Counted from the stretch's first letter, positions 7,883 to 17,934 are shown. The stretch is DNA of 39,366 bases from Gammaproteobacteria bacterium (GCA_024510845.1 JANEMA010000006.1:1-39366), one strand, 5' to 3'. Made by a program: numbers and translations. The notes: generated by a model from the letters alone, not told the origin.

Positions 7883-8233
7883 TTACATGGTGTGGGTGGC
7901 TCTGTCCGATTTGGGCATGCCGGCCAGGTAGCCCTCGATCTTGTTGCGCGCCACGCCGTTGTCCTGGTCCGAGAACTGCACCCCGATACCGGCTGCACGG
8001 TTGCCCTCTGCACCCGGTGGAGTGATCCAGATGATCTTTCCCGAAACCGGCAGTCGCTCGCTCTCATCCATCAGACTGAGCAACATGAAAACCTCGTCAC
8101 CCAGCTTGCAGGATTTGCTGGTCGAAATGAACAGACCCCCATTCTTGACGAATTGCATGTACGCCGCATAGAGGGCGTACTTGTCCTTGACAGTTAGGGA
8201 CAGGATGCCCTGCCGAGCACGGGGGGCTGCCAT
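7883..8233 (-). CDS. pilZ: Type IV pilus assembly protein PilZ
   Basis: A 116-residue single PilZ domain of the type IV pilus subfamily (ILSLTVKDKYALYAAYM, FVKNGGLF, GDEVFMLLSLMDE, NRAAGIGVQF). The RxxxR and (D/N)xSxxG motifs used by other PilZ domains to bind cyclic di-GMP are not apparent, as expected for the founding PilZ, which acts in pilus biogenesis through protein partners. The start ATG overlaps the holB stop by one base (TGATG). The tmk-holB-pilZ-tatD order is that of Pseudomonas. Confidence 0.96.
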   Translation of the reverse strand: MAAPRARQGILSLTVKDKYALYAAYMQFVKNGGLFISTSKSCKLGDEVFMLLSLMDESERLPVSGKIIWITPPGAEGNRAAGIGVQFSDQDNGVARNKIEGYLAGMPKSDRATHTM

Positions 8234-9237
8234 CAATGCTTCTCCGGTCGGGTCAGCTTCAACCAGTTGTTGACCAGTTTTTCCATCATCATCTGCGAAT
8301 TGAGATTATGGCTTGTCAGTCGCTCCAGGTGGTCGATCTCATCTTTGAAATGAAATATTTTTCGCAAGTTTATGTCTTTGGAAAGATTTTTCAAATCCAT
8401 CCGTTTACCACCAAGGTACAGTCCGTCATGATTGGCGACATCGGTCACACACAATCTCGTCAGATCGAAGATCACCCGGCGCAGATCGGCCAGTTGTTGT
8501 GTTATCGGCCACTCGGCCCAGACCTGAGCCACTTCCAGCGGGTCGGCGCGACGCTGCCCCAGCCCGATCAATTCATCGGCCAGCTGGTTTAGACGCTCCA
8601 GTTTCCCTGTTTCGAGCAGTGTCTGTGCCAGCAGCGGCGCCCCGCCGGCAGCATCCAGCACGGCACTGACGTCGCCACCACCGGTGCGCTCGATCAGCCA
8701 TTTCCGTGCCTGTTCGCGGGGAACCGGCCGAAATGCCACCTCCTGACAGCGACTGCGAATGGTCGCCGGCAAACGGTGCGATGCAGAGGAGACAAGAATC
8801 AGACAGCTGGCGCCGCTCGGTTCCTCCAGGGTCTTGAGCAGGGCATTGGCAGCGGCACGGTTCATGGCTTCAGCCGGCGAAATCACGAACACCAGCATAC
8901 CCTGTCCCGCTGTAGTCAGGCTGCTTCGCCCGATCAATTCGCGGATGGCCTCGATACGAATCGGCTTGCCCTTCTCCACCGGCATTACTCGATGCAAGTC
9001 GGGATGGGTACCGTCGGCAGCCAGGCAACACGCCCGACACCGATGGCAGGGTTGTGCCTCCAGTACCGAAGTCTCGCACACCAGGGCGGCAGCCAGACGA
9101 TCGGCAAAGATCTGCTTGCCTACACCCGCAGAACCCGTGAGCAGCAGGGCATGCGGCAGACGACCGGCGCGACGGCTGGCGAGTAATCGTGCCCAGGGAT
9201 CGGCATGCCAGGGTAGCAGATTCTCAGGCAGCACCAT
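8233..9237 (-). CDS. holB: DNA polymerase III delta' subunit
   Basis: Clamp-loader subunit, 334 residues, the normal length. The AAA+ P-loop GSAGVGKQ is at 35-42. A zinc module follows with Cys54, Cys64, Cys67 and Cys70 (CHRCRAC). The sensor-type segment LLKTLEEPS, AAA+ lid and C-terminal collar domain are present. Its ATG lies 14 bases inside tmk, so translation is likely coupled. Confidence 0.97.
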   Translation of the reverse strand: MVLPENLLPWHADPWARLLASRRAGRLPHALLLTGSAGVGKQIFADRLAAALVCETSVLEAQPCHRCRACCLAADGTHPDLHRVMPVEKGKPIRIEAIRELIGRSSLTTAGQGMLVFVISPAEAMNRAAANALLKTLEEPSGASCLILVSSASHRLPATIRSRCQEVAFRPVPREQARKWLIERTGGGDVSAVLDAAGGAPLLAQTLLETGKLERLNQLADELIGLGQRRADPLEVAQVWAEWPITQQLADLRRVIFDLTRLCVTDVANHDGLYLGGKRMDLKNLSKDINLRKIFHFKDEIDHLERLTSHNLNSQMMMEKLVNNWLKLTRPEKH

Positions 9238-9871
9238 GACGTCGAATCTCTATGAAATCATCGATCAGATGGGTGATCTCTGCGCGCACTTCGTCCAGAG
9301 GGCGTGCTGCGTTCACTACCCTCACCCGCTGTGGCTGTTCACGGGCAATCCGCAGGTAGCCCTCGCGCACGCGCTCGAAAAAGGCCTGGGCATCGTGCTC
9401 GAAACGGTCGGGCGCGGAACGCTTGCCGGCGCGTTCCAGCCCCAGCGTCACGGGCAGGTCCATCAACAGCGTCAGATTAGGGCACAGATCACCCTGCACC
9501 CAAGACTCCAGGGCGGCGATGCGCGCCTCCGAGACACCCCTCCCTGCCCCCTGGTAGGCATAGGTTGAGTCGGTGAAACGGTCGCACAACACCCAATCGC
9601 CAACATCCAACGCCGGCAGGATACGTACAGCCAAGTGCTCCGCGCGCGCAGCGAACATCAGTAACAACTCGGCGTCACTGAACATGCCCTCATCGCGGTG
9701 CCCCAGCAGCAGGGTGCGAAGATCCTCGCCCAATGGTGTTCCGCCGGGCTCACGGGTCTGCACCAGACCGATGCCAGCCGCCACGATGCACTCGGCGACC
9801 ATGCTCATGCAGGTGGTCTTGCCCGCGCCATCGATACCCTCGATGGTGATGAATGCACCCCTGTCATTCAT
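9224..9871 (-). CDS. tmk: Thymidylate kinase
   Basis: Phosphorylates dTMP to dTDP. The 215-residue protein has the P-loop GIDGAGKTT at 12-20, the substrate-binding DRF motif (CDRFTDSTYAYQG) and TREPGGTPLGE, which is diagnostic for bacterial thymidylate kinase. The ATG overlaps the mltG stop as ATGA and the 3' end overlaps holB. Confidence 0.98.
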   Translation of the reverse strand: MNDRGAFITIEGIDGAGKTTCMSMVAECIVAAGIGLVQTREPGGTPLGEDLRTLLLGHRDEGMFSDAELLLMFAARAEHLAVRILPALDVGDWVLCDRFTDSTYAYQGAGRGVSEARIAALESWVQGDLCPNLTLLMDLPVTLGLERAGKRSAPDRFEHDAQAFFERVREGYLRIAREQPQRVRVVNAARPLDEVRAEITHLIDDFIEIRRHGAA

Positions 9872-10863
9872 CGCTTCAACTGGTACTTGCGTACCGCCGC
9901 ATTGTGTTCCTTGAGCGTGACCGAGAAGACATGGGAGCCATTGCCCCGTGCCACGAAGTACAGTGCATGTCCTGGCGCAGGATGCAAGGCCGCGTGAATG
10001 GCCTCACGGCCCGGCATGCAGATCGGAGTCGGCGGCAGCCCTCGGTGGACATAGGTGTTGTAGGGCGTATTCTCGTGCAGGTCACGTCGGCGGATATTGC
10101 TGTCATAGCGCTCGCCCATGCCATAGATCACGGTAGGATCGGTCTGCAGTTTCATGCCCTTCTGCAACCGTCGTGTGAAGACGCCGGCGATGCGTTCACG
10201 TTCTTCGGGTACTCCGGTCTCCTTCTCAATGATGGAAGCGAGGATAAGCGCCTCTTCCGGCGTATTGACAGCGATGTCCTCGGCACGTTGCGCCCATTCC
10301 TCGGTCAGTACCTGCTGCATGCGCCGATAGGCACGGACCAGCAGGTTACGGTCGCTGGTGCCACGCGGAAAGCTGTAAGTATCGGGGAAAAAGCGCCCTT
10401 CAGGGTGTTCACCTTCATGACCCAACAACTGCATCACCGCCTCGGGCGTGACGTTATCGAGTGTCTTGTCCAGCACCGAATCATGCGCAATGGCGGCTAT
10501 CATCTGACGGAAGTTCCAGCCCTCGACCAGGGTCAGACGGTACTCGATCGGCCGCCCCTTGGTCAGGATCATCAACAGGCCTGGTGGCGTGGTACCGGGC
10601 GGGATCAAAAACTCGCCGGCGCGGATACGGTGTGCCAGCTCATGCCAGCGTGCGTGCCAGTAGAGCAGGCGCGCATCGCCGAACACCCCCTCGTGCTGCA
10701 GGCGGCGCGCCAGTGCCTGCAGGGAGGTACCGCGTTCGACTTTCAGCACCAGTCCCTGTTCTGGCACGACAAGCGGAGTCTCGAGAAAGCGTTGGTAGCT
10801 TATCCAGTACCAGCCAGCCAGCAGGGCGGCACAGAAGACGAACAGGCCGATCATTCGTCGCAT
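9868..10863 (-). CDS. mltG: Endolytic murein transglycosylase MltG
   Basis: Inner-membrane enzyme cleaving nascent glycan strands and thought to terminate their elongation. The 331-residue protein has one N-terminal membrane helix (about 4-23), a LysM-like region, and the YceG domain with the catalytic Glu213 in LASIIEKETG; the DPTVIYGMG and NTYVHRGLPPTPI signatures follow. The ATG at 10863 was chosen because GGAG lies seven bases upstream; an alternative ATG at 10854 forms an ATGA overlap with the pabC stop. Extending further upstream adds no family sequence. Confidence 0.96.
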   Translation of the reverse strand: MRRMIGLFVFCAALLAGWYWISYQRFLETPLVVPEQGLVLKVERGTSLQALARRLQHEGVFGDARLLYWHARWHELAHRIRAGEFLIPPGTTPPGLLMILTKGRPIEYRLTLVEGWNFRQMIAAIAHDSVLDKTLDNVTPEAVMQLLGHEGEHPEGRFFPDTYSFPRGTSDRNLLVRAYRRMQQVLTEEWAQRAEDIAVNTPEEALILASIIEKETGVPEERERIAGVFTRRLQKGMKLQTDPTVIYGMGERYDSNIRRRDLHENTPYNTYVHRGLPPTPICMPGREAIHAALHPAPGHALYFVARGNGSHVFSVTLKEHNAAVRKYQLKR

Positions 10864-11684
10864 GCGGTTTCTCCGGCAAAGTGAAAAACAGCACAATTCA
10901 TGGCTTCCAGTTCCGGCGGTCGCTCCTGCAACATAAAGACATGGCCATCAAGAGTGGCTACTGGGCGAATGCCCAGCAGTGCACTGGTCAGAAATAGACC
11001 ATCTGCGTCAAACAGTCTTGCATGCGACAAGGGCTCGACGTGGACTGGCAGGGTCGACTCGAGAAGCAAGTGGCGCACCGTCCCCGTCACGCCGCATTCA
11101 TCCAGCGGCGGCGTGAGCCATCGGTCGTCGAGACGGATCAGCAGGTTGGCTGCGATGGCCTCGACAACGCGGTCGAACGGGTCGCACAACACTCCTTCAT
11201 CTGCCTCTGGCGGCAACTCGCCTCGTGCCAGCACCTGTTCGAGGCGATTGAGGTGCTTGATACCTGCCAGCCGGGGTTGGAGCGCCAAGCGTAGGCGACA
11301 ACTGTGCAGCTGCAATGGCGCGGCGTGGGCCAGCGCCCCCTGCCCCGGCCAGTCCGTACATTGCAGCCAGCGCACAGGCACTGCATCCGGCTCACGCGCA
11401 TAACCGCGTTGTGAACGCCCGGCGGAGAGCACGATCTTGAGCACACCGTGCTCACGGCCAGCACACAGACAGCGTGCCTCGTCCAGCAACCGGGCGGTAT
11501 CGGGTTGGCGGAGTCCCAACCGCGCGCAACCTTCACTCAGGCGTTCGGCATGCAAACGCCAGAGGCAAGGCTGACCATCCACCACGGCCAGAGTCTCGAA
11601 CAGGCCGTCGCCAAACTGACAGGCGCGATCGGCGAAGGCCCCTGCCGGGGCCGGTTCGCCATCGAGCAGCGCGTGCCCCGGCAT
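10851..11684 (-). CDS. pabC: 4-amino-4-deoxychorismate lyase
   Basis: PLP enzyme releasing pyruvate from aminodeoxychorismate to give p-aminobenzoate for folate. The 277-residue protein shows fold-type IV features: RACQFGDGLFET near the N-terminus and the PLP lysine in GIKHLNRLEQVLAR, close to the E. coli enzyme. The ATG at 11684, 13 bases after the fabF stop, gives the expected N-terminus; a longer frame would run into fabF. The ribosome binding site is weak. The fabF-pabC-mltG-tmk-holB order matches E. coli. Confidence 0.95.
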   Translation of the reverse strand: MPGHALLDGEPAPAGAFADRACQFGDGLFETLAVVDGQPCLWRLHAERLSEGCARLGLRQPDTARLLDEARCLCAGREHGVLKIVLSAGRSQRGYAREPDAVPVRWLQCTDWPGQGALAHAAPLQLHSCRLRLALQPRLAGIKHLNRLEQVLARGELPPEADEGVLCDPFDRVVEAIAANLLIRLDDRWLTPPLDECGVTGTVRHLLLESTLPVHVEPLSHARLFDADGLFLTSALLGIRPVATLDGHVFMLQERPPELEAMNCAVFHFAGETACDE

Positions 11685-11697
11685 GACGCGGGCAGGC

Positions 11698-12954
11698 TCA
11701 GCCGTCGAAGCGACGCAGGACCAACGTGCCGTTGGTGCCGCCGAAACCGAAGGAGTTGGAGATGGCCACCTCAATCTTCGCCTCGCGCGCGGTGTGCGGC
11801 ACATAGTCCAGGTCGCACTCTTCGTCGGGATTGTCGAGGTTGATAGTGGGCGGCATCACTTGATCGCGAATGGCCAGCGCGGTGAAGACCGCCTCGGCAC
11901 CACCCGCGGCCCCCAGCATGTGGCCGGTCATGGCTTTGGTGGAACTGACTGCCAGCTTGTAGGCATGATCGCCAAAAGCGCGCTTGAGCGCCTTGGTCTC
12001 GGCCACATCGCCAACTGGAGTCGAAGTACCGTGAGCATTGATGTAATCAATCTCTTCGGGGTTGATACCGGCATCTTCGAGGGCCATGCGCATGCACTCT
12101 GCCGCGCCCTCACCACCTGGCGAGGGTGATGTCATGTGATAGGCATCGGCATTCATAGCCGTGCCTATGACCTCGCAGTAAATGGTCGCACCCCGTGCCT
12201 TGGCGTGCTCCCGTTCCTCGATCACCACCACGCCTGCACCGTCACTGAGTACGAAGCCGTCACGGTCACGATCCCAGGGGCGACTGGCGGCTTGTGGGTC
12301 GTTGTTGCGCGTGGACAGGGCACGCGCCGCAGCGAACCCCCCCAACCCAACCGGTGAGGTGGCCATCTCGGTACCACCGGCAACCATCACGTCCACGGTA
12401 CCGTACTGGATCATGCGCATGGCATCACCGATGCTGTGGGTGCCGGTGGCACAGGCCGAGACCAGCGATACGTTCGGTCCTTTGAGGCCAAACATGATCG
12501 ACAGGTTTCCAGAGACCATGTTGATGATGTTGGCCGGCACGAAGAACGGGGAGATCTTTCGCGGCCCACCCTTGAGGTAGGCGCCATAGGCATTCTCGAT
12601 GCCAGTGATGCCGCCGATACCCGAACCGATGGACACACCGATGCGACGCCGGTTCTCGTCGGTGATCTCGATACCACTGTCTCGGATGGCCTGAACCCCG
12701 GCGGCGATGCCGTAGTGGATGAAGGCATCCATCTTGCGAGCTTCTTTCTTCGAGATGTACTTCTCGATATCGAAGCCGTAGATGGGACCACCGAAGTGGA
12801 CACTGAAGGGCTCGATATCAAAATGCGTGATCGGCTGGATGCCACTCTTTCCAGCCAGGATATTCTCCCAGCCCGTGGCCGCGTCCTGGCCGACCGGGGA
12901 GATCAGGCCAAGACCAGTGATGACCACTCGTCGTTCGGATTTGTAACCAGACAT
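11698..12954 (-). CDS. fabF: 3-oxoacyl-ACP synthase II (KAS II)
   Basis: Elongating condensing enzyme of type II fatty acid synthesis, 418 residues. The Cys-His-His triad is present: Cys168 (SACATGTH), His308 (NAHGTSTP) and His345 ([10 protein letters not shown]). The C-terminal [10 protein letters not shown] glycine-rich loop is intact. It lies 98 bases after acpP, its substrate carrier, and is followed by pabC. Between acpP and fabF there is only a short GGAAC/GTTCC hairpin. Confidence 0.98.
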   Translation of the reverse strand: MSGYKSERRVVITGLGLISPVGQDAATGWENILAGKSGIQPITHFDIEPFSVHFGGPIYGFDIEKYISKKEARKMDAFIHYGIAAGVQAIRDSGIEITDENRRRIGVSIGSGIGGITGIENAYGAYLKGGPRKISPFFVPANIINMVSGNLSIMFGLKGPNVSLVSACATGTHSIGDAMRMIQYGTVDVMVAGGTEMATSPVGLGGFAAARALSTRNNDPQAASRPWDRDRDGFVLSDGAGVVVIEEREHAKARGATIYCEVIGTAMNADAYHMTSPSPGGEGAAECMRMALEDAGINPEEIDYINAHGTSTPVGDVAETKALKRAFGDHAYKLAVSSTKAMTGHMLGAAGGAEAVFTALAIRDQVMPPTINLDNPDEECDLDYVPHTAREAKIEVAISNSFGFGGTNGTLVLRRFDG

Positions 12955-13052
12955 CAGGGAGCAGGCCTCGCGATGCGCTTGATCGGAATATCAACAAGGC
13001 CGCACGGAACGCAAGTTCCATGGTGGCCTCGAACTGGTACTATCGCTACAGA

Positions 13053-13289
13053 TCAGCCGCTGTGGGCCGTGACATAGTCGATGGCCTGTTGCACCGTGGT
13101 GATCTTCTCGGCTTCCTCGTCGGGGATCTCGGTCTCGAATTCCTCTTCCAGGGCCATCACCAATTCGACGGTGTCCAAGGAATCCGCGCCCAGATCATCC
13201 ACGAAAGAAGACTCGTTGGTGACCTCGTCCTCACTGACACCCAGCTGCTCCACAACAATCTTCTTGACGCGTTCTTCGATAGTGCTCAT
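13053..13289 (-). CDS. acpP: Acyl carrier protein
   Basis: A 78-residue acidic carrier whose Ser37 in [10 protein letters not shown] is the phosphopantetheine attachment site. GGAGG lies upstream of the ATG at a somewhat long 11-base spacing. The gene is set off by 149 bases from fabG and 98 from fabF, larger gaps than elsewhere in the cluster, and has its own promoter-like sequence, consistent with the high ACP levels cells need. Confidence 0.99.
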   Translation of the reverse strand: MSTIEERVKKIVVEQLGVSEDEVTNESSFVDDLGADSLDTVELVMALEEEFETEIPDEEAEKITTVQQAIDYVTAHSG

Positions 13290-13343
13290 TTCGGTTCGTT
13301 CCTCCAGATATGCGTGATCCCATCGCTCACGCGATGATGCCGT

Positions 13344-13371
13344 ATTGTATGTGTAAATCCGCCCCTGTCAT
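13344..13371 (-). promoter_or_regulatory. Sigma-70-type promoter of acpP
   Basis: On the minus strand ATGACA (13371-13366) and TACAAT (13349-13344) are separated by 16 bases. Each hexamer matches the sigma-70 consensus at five of six positions. Transcription would start near 13337, about 48 bases before the acpP ATG. A separate acpP promoter inside the fab cluster is known in E. coli; this site would be its counterpart. Confidence 0.65.
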
Positions 13372-13438
13372 AGTGCCTTGCCAATTCGACCCGGGTTAAA
13401 TCAATAACCTTTTACTACAATACGTTACGCAATATTCC

Positions 13439-14179
13439 TCAAGCCATGTACATGCCGCCGTTGACATGCAGTGTGGTGCCAGTCACATAGCTGGCGTCCT
13501 CCGATGCCAGGAAAGCCACCGCCGCGGCGATCTCCTCGGGTTGCCCCAGGCGACCCATCGGAATGGCCGAGAGCAGTGCCTCGCGCTGTGCCTCGGGCAA
13601 CTCACGGGTCATGTCTGTGTCGATGAAACCCGGCGCGACAGCATTGATGGTGATGCCACGTGAGCCAACCTCCTGCGCCAGAGACTTGGTGAAACCGATC
13701 ATACCGGCCTTGGCCGCCGCATAGTTGGCCTGCCCCGCGTTGCCACTGGAACCGACTACCGAGGCAATATTGATGATGCACCCGGTCCTCGCCTTCATCA
13801 TCGGGCGCAGACAGGCCTTGCATACCCGATAGAGCGAGCCAAGATTGGTGTTGATCACCGTCTGCCACTCTTCAGGCTTCATGCGCATCAGCAGGTTGTC
13901 TCGGGTGATACCGGCATTGTTGACCAATACGGTGACAGTTCCGAATTGCTCGGCGACGGCCTTGAGCACGGCCTCCACCGAGGCATCGTCGGCCACGTCC
14001 AGGCGCATGCCGGTGCCGGGAATGCCGGCCTCCGACAACATGGCGGCGATGGCCTCGGCACCCTTGTCCGAGGTGGCGGTGCCGATCACGGTCAGGCCGT
14101 CGGCGCCCAGGCGCAGGGCAATGGCCCTGCCGATTCCCCGGCTGGCGCCGGTAACCAGTGCAATCTTCTGTTCAGCCAT
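13439..14179 (-). CDS. fabG: 3-oxoacyl-ACP reductase
   Basis: NADPH-dependent ketoreductase of fatty acid elongation, short-chain dehydrogenase family, 246 residues. TGASRGIG (10-17) binds NADP, NNAG is at 87-90, and the catalytic Ser140, Tyr153 and Lys157 are in place (NIASVVGSSG, NYAAAKAG). The ATG at 14179 has GGAGA upstream and overlaps the end of fabD by eight bases. Longer readings into fabD lack family sequence. Confidence 0.98.
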   Translation of the reverse strand: MAEQKIALVTGASRGIGRAIALRLGADGLTVIGTATSDKGAEAIAAMLSEAGIPGTGMRLDVADDASVEAVLKAVAEQFGTVTVLVNNAGITRDNLLMRMKPEEWQTVINTNLGSLYRVCKACLRPMMKARTGCIINIASVVGSSGNAGQANYAAAKAGMIGFTKSLAQEVGSRGITINAVAPGFIDTDMTRELPEAQREALLSAIPMGRLGQPEEIAAAVAFLASEDASYVTGTTLHVNGGMYMA

Positions 14180-15107
14180 TGATCTTCTCCAGAGCCTTGT
14201 CGAATGTCGCCCCGTCATACACCGGCAGGGCCGCAATCTGCTTGTCGATGCGCTTGCACAGGCCGCTCAGCACCTTGCCGGGACCGGCCTCGATGAGGGT
14301 GTCCACACCCTGCCCAGCCATGCCGCGCACCGTCTCCACCCAGCGCACCGGGCTGTAGAGCTGCTGCGCGAGCAGCTCGCGAATGGCGTCGGAATTGTCG
14401 GCGGTGGCCACCGAGACATTATGCAATACCGGGATCTGCGGCACCGCGAAGGCGATGTCGTCCATGACCTCGCGCAGCGCGGCGGCAGCGTCCTGCATCA
14501 GAGCGCAGTGCGAGGGCACGGAGACGTCCAGCGGCAGCGCGCGCCGGGCACCCGCGGCCTTGGCTGCCTCGACCGCACACGCGATGGCTGCGGCGTTGCC
14601 CGCGATCACCACCTGCCCCGGCGAATTGAAATTGACTGCCTCGGCCACCTCGCCCTGCGCGGCCTCGGCGCAGATGGCACGCACCTGGTCGTCGTCCAGG
14701 CCGAGGATGGCGGCCATGGCACCCTCGCCCGCCGGCACCGCAGCCTGCATCAGGCGACCGCGTTCGCGTACCAGGCGCACCGCGTCGGCAAAGGCCAGCA
14801 CCCCGGCGGCGACCAGTGCGGAATACTCGCCAAGACTGTGACCGGCAAGCAGGGCAGGCTGGGGGCCAGACTGATCCTGCCAGATCTGCCACACCGCGAT
14901 ACCCGCACTGAGCATCGCAGGTTGGGTGTTCTCGGTACGGTTGAGGTCTTCGGCCGGCCCTTCCTGACTCAGCACCCACAGGTCGGTACCGATGGCGTCG
15001 GAAGCCTCTTCGAAAGTTTCACGCACTTGCGGGAAGACAGAGGCCAAATCGGCCAGCATGCCCACCGACTGCGACCCCTGGCCGGGAAATACGATTGCAA
15101 AACTCAT
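14172..15107 (-). CDS. fabD: Malonyl-CoA:ACP transacylase
   Basis: Moves the malonyl group from CoA to ACP. The 311-residue protein has the nucleophile Ser91 in GHSLGEYSALV, PGQGSQSVGM at 8-17, and the catalytic histidine in VPSHCALM near 200. GGGAG lies seven bases before the ATG. It follows fabH by 11 bases and overlaps fabG. Confidence 0.98.
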   Translation of the reverse strand: MSFAIVFPGQGSQSVGMLADLASVFPQVRETFEEASDAIGTDLWVLSQEGPAEDLNRTENTQPAMLSAGIAVWQIWQDQSGPQPALLAGHSLGEYSALVAAGVLAFADAVRLVRERGRLMQAAVPAGEGAMAAILGLDDDQVRAICAEAAQGEVAEAVNFNSPGQVVIAGNAAAIACAVEAAKAAGARRALPLDVSVPSHCALMQDAAAALREVMDDIAFAVPQIPVLHNVSVATADNSDAIRELLAQQLYSPVRWVETVRGMAGQGVDTLIEAGPGKVLSGLCKRIDKQIAALPVYDGATFDKALEKING

Positions 15108-15118
15108 GGCGAACTCCC

Positions 15119-16099
15119 TCAGAACTTCAGTAAGGCCGAACCCCAGGTAAAACCACCGCCGAACGCCTCCAGCAACAGGGTTTCACCGCGCTGGATACGC
15201 CCATCGCGTACTGCGGTGTCCAGTGCCAGTGGCACTGATGCAGCCGAGGTGTTGCCGTGTTGATCGACAGTGACCACCACCTTGTCCATCGACATGCTGA
15301 GCTTGCGCGCCGTGGCGTTTATGATGCGGATGTTAGCTTGGTGCGGCACCAGCCAGTCGATATCGGCCTCCTTGAGGCCATTGGCCTCAAGGGTCTCGTC
15401 TACGATGCGTCCCAGTGTGCGCACCGCAATCTTGAACACTTCGTTACCGCGCATGTGCGTGCAGTGGGGATCACCCGCATCCAGCGCGATATCGAAACCG
15501 CGCGACACTCCACCTGGCACGTGAAGCAGTCCCTCGTAGCTACCATCGGCGTGCAGGTGAGTGGACAGGATACCCGGCTCGTCGGCTGCCTCGAGCACGA
15601 CTGCCCCGGCGCCATCGCCGAACAGCACGCAGGTGCCGCGGTCGGTCCAGTCGATCAGGCGCGAGAAGGTCTCGGCACCGATTACCAGAGCGCAACGATG
15701 CGTGCCCGAACGGATGAACTGCCCGGCCACGCCCAGAGCATAGATGAAACCGGTACACACCGCCTGAATGTCGAAGGCCGTGGCACCGTGGTTGCCCAGT
15801 CGCGCTTGCAACAGACAGGCGGTGCTGGGAAAGATCTTGTCCGGGGTGGTGGTCGCCAGCACGATCAGATCGACCTCGCCGGGCTCGTGCCCGGCGGCAG
15901 CCAGGGCTCGGCGCACGGCATGCTCGGCCAGATCGCAGGTGGTCTCGTCGTCCGCGGCAATATGACGCTTGACGATACCGGTGCGCTCGCGGATCCACTC
16001 ATCCGAAGTCGCAACCATTTCCTCGAGATCGTGATTGGTGAGAATCTTTTCCGGCAGATAGCTGCCGGTGCCGGTGATACGAGCGAAACGGGTGCTCAT
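15119..16099 (-). CDS. fabH: 3-oxoacyl-ACP synthase III (KAS III)
   Basis: Starts fatty acid synthesis by condensing acetyl-CoA with malonyl-ACP. The 326-residue protein has Cys115 (DIQAVCTGF), the histidine of VPHQANIRI and the asparagine of [10 protein letters not shown], the expected triad. The ATG overlaps the plsX stop as ATGA, so synthesis is probably coupled to PlsX, which uses the ACP end products. Confidence 0.98.
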   Translation of the reverse strand: MSTRFARITGTGSYLPEKILTNHDLEEMVATSDEWIRERTGIVKRHIAADDETTCDLAEHAVRRALAAAGHEPGEVDLIVLATTTPDKIFPSTACLLQARLGNHGATAFDIQAVCTGFIYALGVAGQFIRSGTHRCALVIGAETFSRLIDWTDRGTCVLFGDGAGAVVLEAADEPGILSTHLHADGSYEGLLHVPGGVSRGFDIALDAGDPHCTHMRGNEVFKIAVRTLGRIVDETLEANGLKEADIDWLVPHQANIRIINATARKLSMSMDKVVVTVDQHGNTSAASVPLALDTAVRDGRIQRGETLLLEAFGGGFTWGSALLKF

Positions 16100-17121
16100 G
16101 CTCTGACCTTTTGTTGCAGTTGCGCAGCCACCGTCTCTGTGATGCGCCCGGCAATATCAGCCTCGACCTCCTTGCGCGCGATACCGATGGCATTCTCGAA
16201 CGAAAAGCGATCGGCGCCACCGTGGCTCTTGACCACGATACCGCGCAAGCCGAGCAGCGAAGCACCATTGTAGCGGCGCGGATCGATGCGTTGCTTCAGA
16301 TTACCGAGCACTGGCAGGGCCACCACGGCTGCTAGGCGAGCCAGCAGGCTGCGGCGAAATTCCACCCCGAGAAAATGACGGATCATCTTGGCCACACCCT
16401 CGCTGCTCTTGAGCGCCACATTGCCGATGAAACCGTCGGTGACCACGATATCCAATCCCTCGCGGGTGTAGATATCGTCTCCCTCGACGTAACCGATATA
16501 GTTCAGGGTGCTGGCGCGCAACAGCTGGTGTGCCTGCTTGACCGATTCCACGCCCTTGATCTCCTCGGCACCGATGTTCAACAGGCCCACGGTGGGAAAC
16601 TCGATTCCCTCGACGGCGGTCACCAGATCGGAACCCATCACCGCAAATTGCATCAGGTGCTCGGCCGAAGAATCGACATTGGCCCCCAGGTCCAGCACCC
16701 AGGTGCGGCCGTCGATCGCCGGCAAGGCGGTGATGATGGCCGGCCGGTCCACGCCGGGGATAGTCTTGAGCACGAAACGTGCGGTCGCCATCAGCGCCCC
16801 GGTGTTGCCGGCGCTGACACAGGCGTCGGCCTCGCCCGACTTGACCAGATCGATGGCCACGCGCATGGATGAATCCTTCTTGCCGCGCAGTGCGCTGGCC
16901 GGTGGCTCATCCATGCCGACGATCTCCGAGGCATGCACGATCGAGATCTGCACAGATGGCTCGCCCCCGGGCAGGTGCTCGCGGATCTTGTCCTTCTGTC
17001 CCACCAGCACCAGGCGGCAGTCCACCTGCCTTCGGGAAAAGGAAACCGCCGCCGGAACCACGACAGAGGGACCGAAGTCGCCGCCCATCGCGTCCAACGC
17101 CAAAGTGATCGATGTGGTCAT
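16096..17121 (-). CDS. plsX: Phosphate acyltransferase PlsX
   Basis: Peripheral membrane enzyme converting acyl-ACP to acyl-phosphate for phosphatidic acid synthesis; PlsY is not in the window. The 341-residue protein has the signatures [12 protein letters not shown] at the N-terminus, [19 protein letters not shown] and [13 protein letters not shown] near the C-terminus. It sits between rpmF and fabH, 54 bases after rpmF, as in E. coli. Confidence 0.98.
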   Translation of the reverse strand: MTTSITLALDAMGGDFGPSVVVPAAVSFSRRQVDCRLVLVGQKDKIREHLPGGEPSVQISIVHASEIVGMDEPPASALRGKKDSSMRVAIDLVKSGEADACVSAGNTGALMATARFVLKTIPGVDRPAIITALPAIDGRTWVLDLGANVDSSAEHLMQFAVMGSDLVTAVEGIEFPTVGLLNIGAEEIKGVESVKQAHQLLRASTLNYIGYVEGDDIYTREGLDIVVTDGFIGNVALKSSEGVAKMIRHFLGVEFRRSLLARLAAVVALPVLGNLKQRIDPRRYNGASLLGLRGIVVKSHGGADRFSFENAIGIARKEVEADIAGRITETVAAQLQQKVRA

Positions 17122-17175
17122 GAATACCTGATGTGATGCACCGCCGACAGAAACGACCGCGACATCACGATCCGT

Positions 17176-17346
17176 TTACTTGTCCACGACCTTGCGGCCC
17201 TTGTAGAAGCCGTCCGGGGTAATGTGGTGACGCAAATGGGTCTCGCCGGAAGTCGGATCGACCGACAGGGTCTCTGGCCTGAGCGCATCGTGCAAACGGC
17301 GCATACCGCGCTTGGAAGGGGTCTTGCGGTTCTGTTGGACTGCCAT
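17176..17346 (-). CDS. rpmF: 50S ribosomal protein L32
   Basis: A 56-residue basic protein matching L32 from end to end: [29 protein letters not shown], and [16 protein letters not shown] at the C-terminus. It has no cysteines, so it is the zinc-free type. AGGAG lies upstream of the ATG at 17346. It is placed between yceD and plsX, the arrangement conserved across most gammaproteobacteria, linking ribosome supply to lipid synthesis. The short length makes it easy to miss. Confidence 0.98.
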   Translation of the reverse strand: MAVQQNRKTPSKRGMRRLHDALRPETLSVDPTSGETHLRHHITPDGFYKGRKVVDK

Positions 17347-17378
17347 ATTCGTCTCCTGAGGGACAATCGTCTTTGAAT

Positions 17379-17906
17379 TCAGCCATCATTGTCGTGCTTC
17401 AACACCCGAAGCGGGGCGAAAGGATTTTCTTTCTGTTGTGCTGCTTCCGGAGCGGACTCCTGCCGGTAGTCGGTCAGATCCACACCACAGTCGGCGGCTG
17501 TATGACGCGGTGCCGGCGGAATGGCCAGGATCAACTCGTCCTCGACCAGATCCATCGGATGCAGCAGGTGCTCGTCGAGCATCAGTGGCTCGTACTCTTC
17601 CGGTAGACGTTCGGCCTCTTCCAGCCCCGTCACCGGACTGAGCTGGAAGACCAGATCTACCGCCAGTGGCATGCTCTGCAGACAACGCTGGCAGCACAGC
17701 TGCAATTCGGCACACACCCTGCCACGCACACGCGGACGACGGGTTTCATCACGATCGAAAGCCAACGTAAACGCCGCCTCACCCCCCGTAAAGTTCAGAA
17801 GTGACGTCAAACGAGCCAGATCCTGCAACGCGACACGCCCTTCGTAGCATTTCCCCTGCTCGCACAGCCTCCAGGGATCCGCCTGTTCAGGAAGTTGCAA
17901 CGACAT
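17379..17906 (-). CDS. yceD: YceD family 23S rRNA accumulation protein (DUF177)
   Basis: A 175-residue DUF177 protein. The family's cysteine pair region is present (LCCQRCLQ, about 70-77), followed by the acidic [12 protein letters not shown] segment and a C-terminus ending [10 protein letters not shown], all typical. In E. coli YceD is needed for normal 23S rRNA accumulation and is the partner gene of rpmF. It is first in the minus-strand run, with a promoter-like sequence just upstream and a leader of about 22 bases. Confidence 0.94.
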   Translation of the reverse strand: MSLQLPEQADPWRLCEQGKCYEGRVALQDLARLTSLLNFTGGEAAFTLAFDRDETRRPRVRGRVCAELQLCCQRCLQSMPLAVDLVFQLSPVTGLEEAERLPEEYEPLMLDEHLLHPMDLVEDELILAIPPAPRHTAADCGVDLTDYRQESAPEAAQQKENPFAPLRVLKHDNDG

Positions 17907-17934
17907 AAGCCCGAAATTCTATGAAAACACTAAA

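Noticed and set aside
7883-8233. PilZ as a cyclic di-GMP receptor
   Set aside because: The RxxxR and (D/N)xSxxG motifs are not visible; this is the type IV pilus subgroup that does not carry them.
13845-15263. A 472-codon open frame on the plus strand across fabG, fabD and fabH
   Set aside because: Antisense shadow of three well-defined enzymes.
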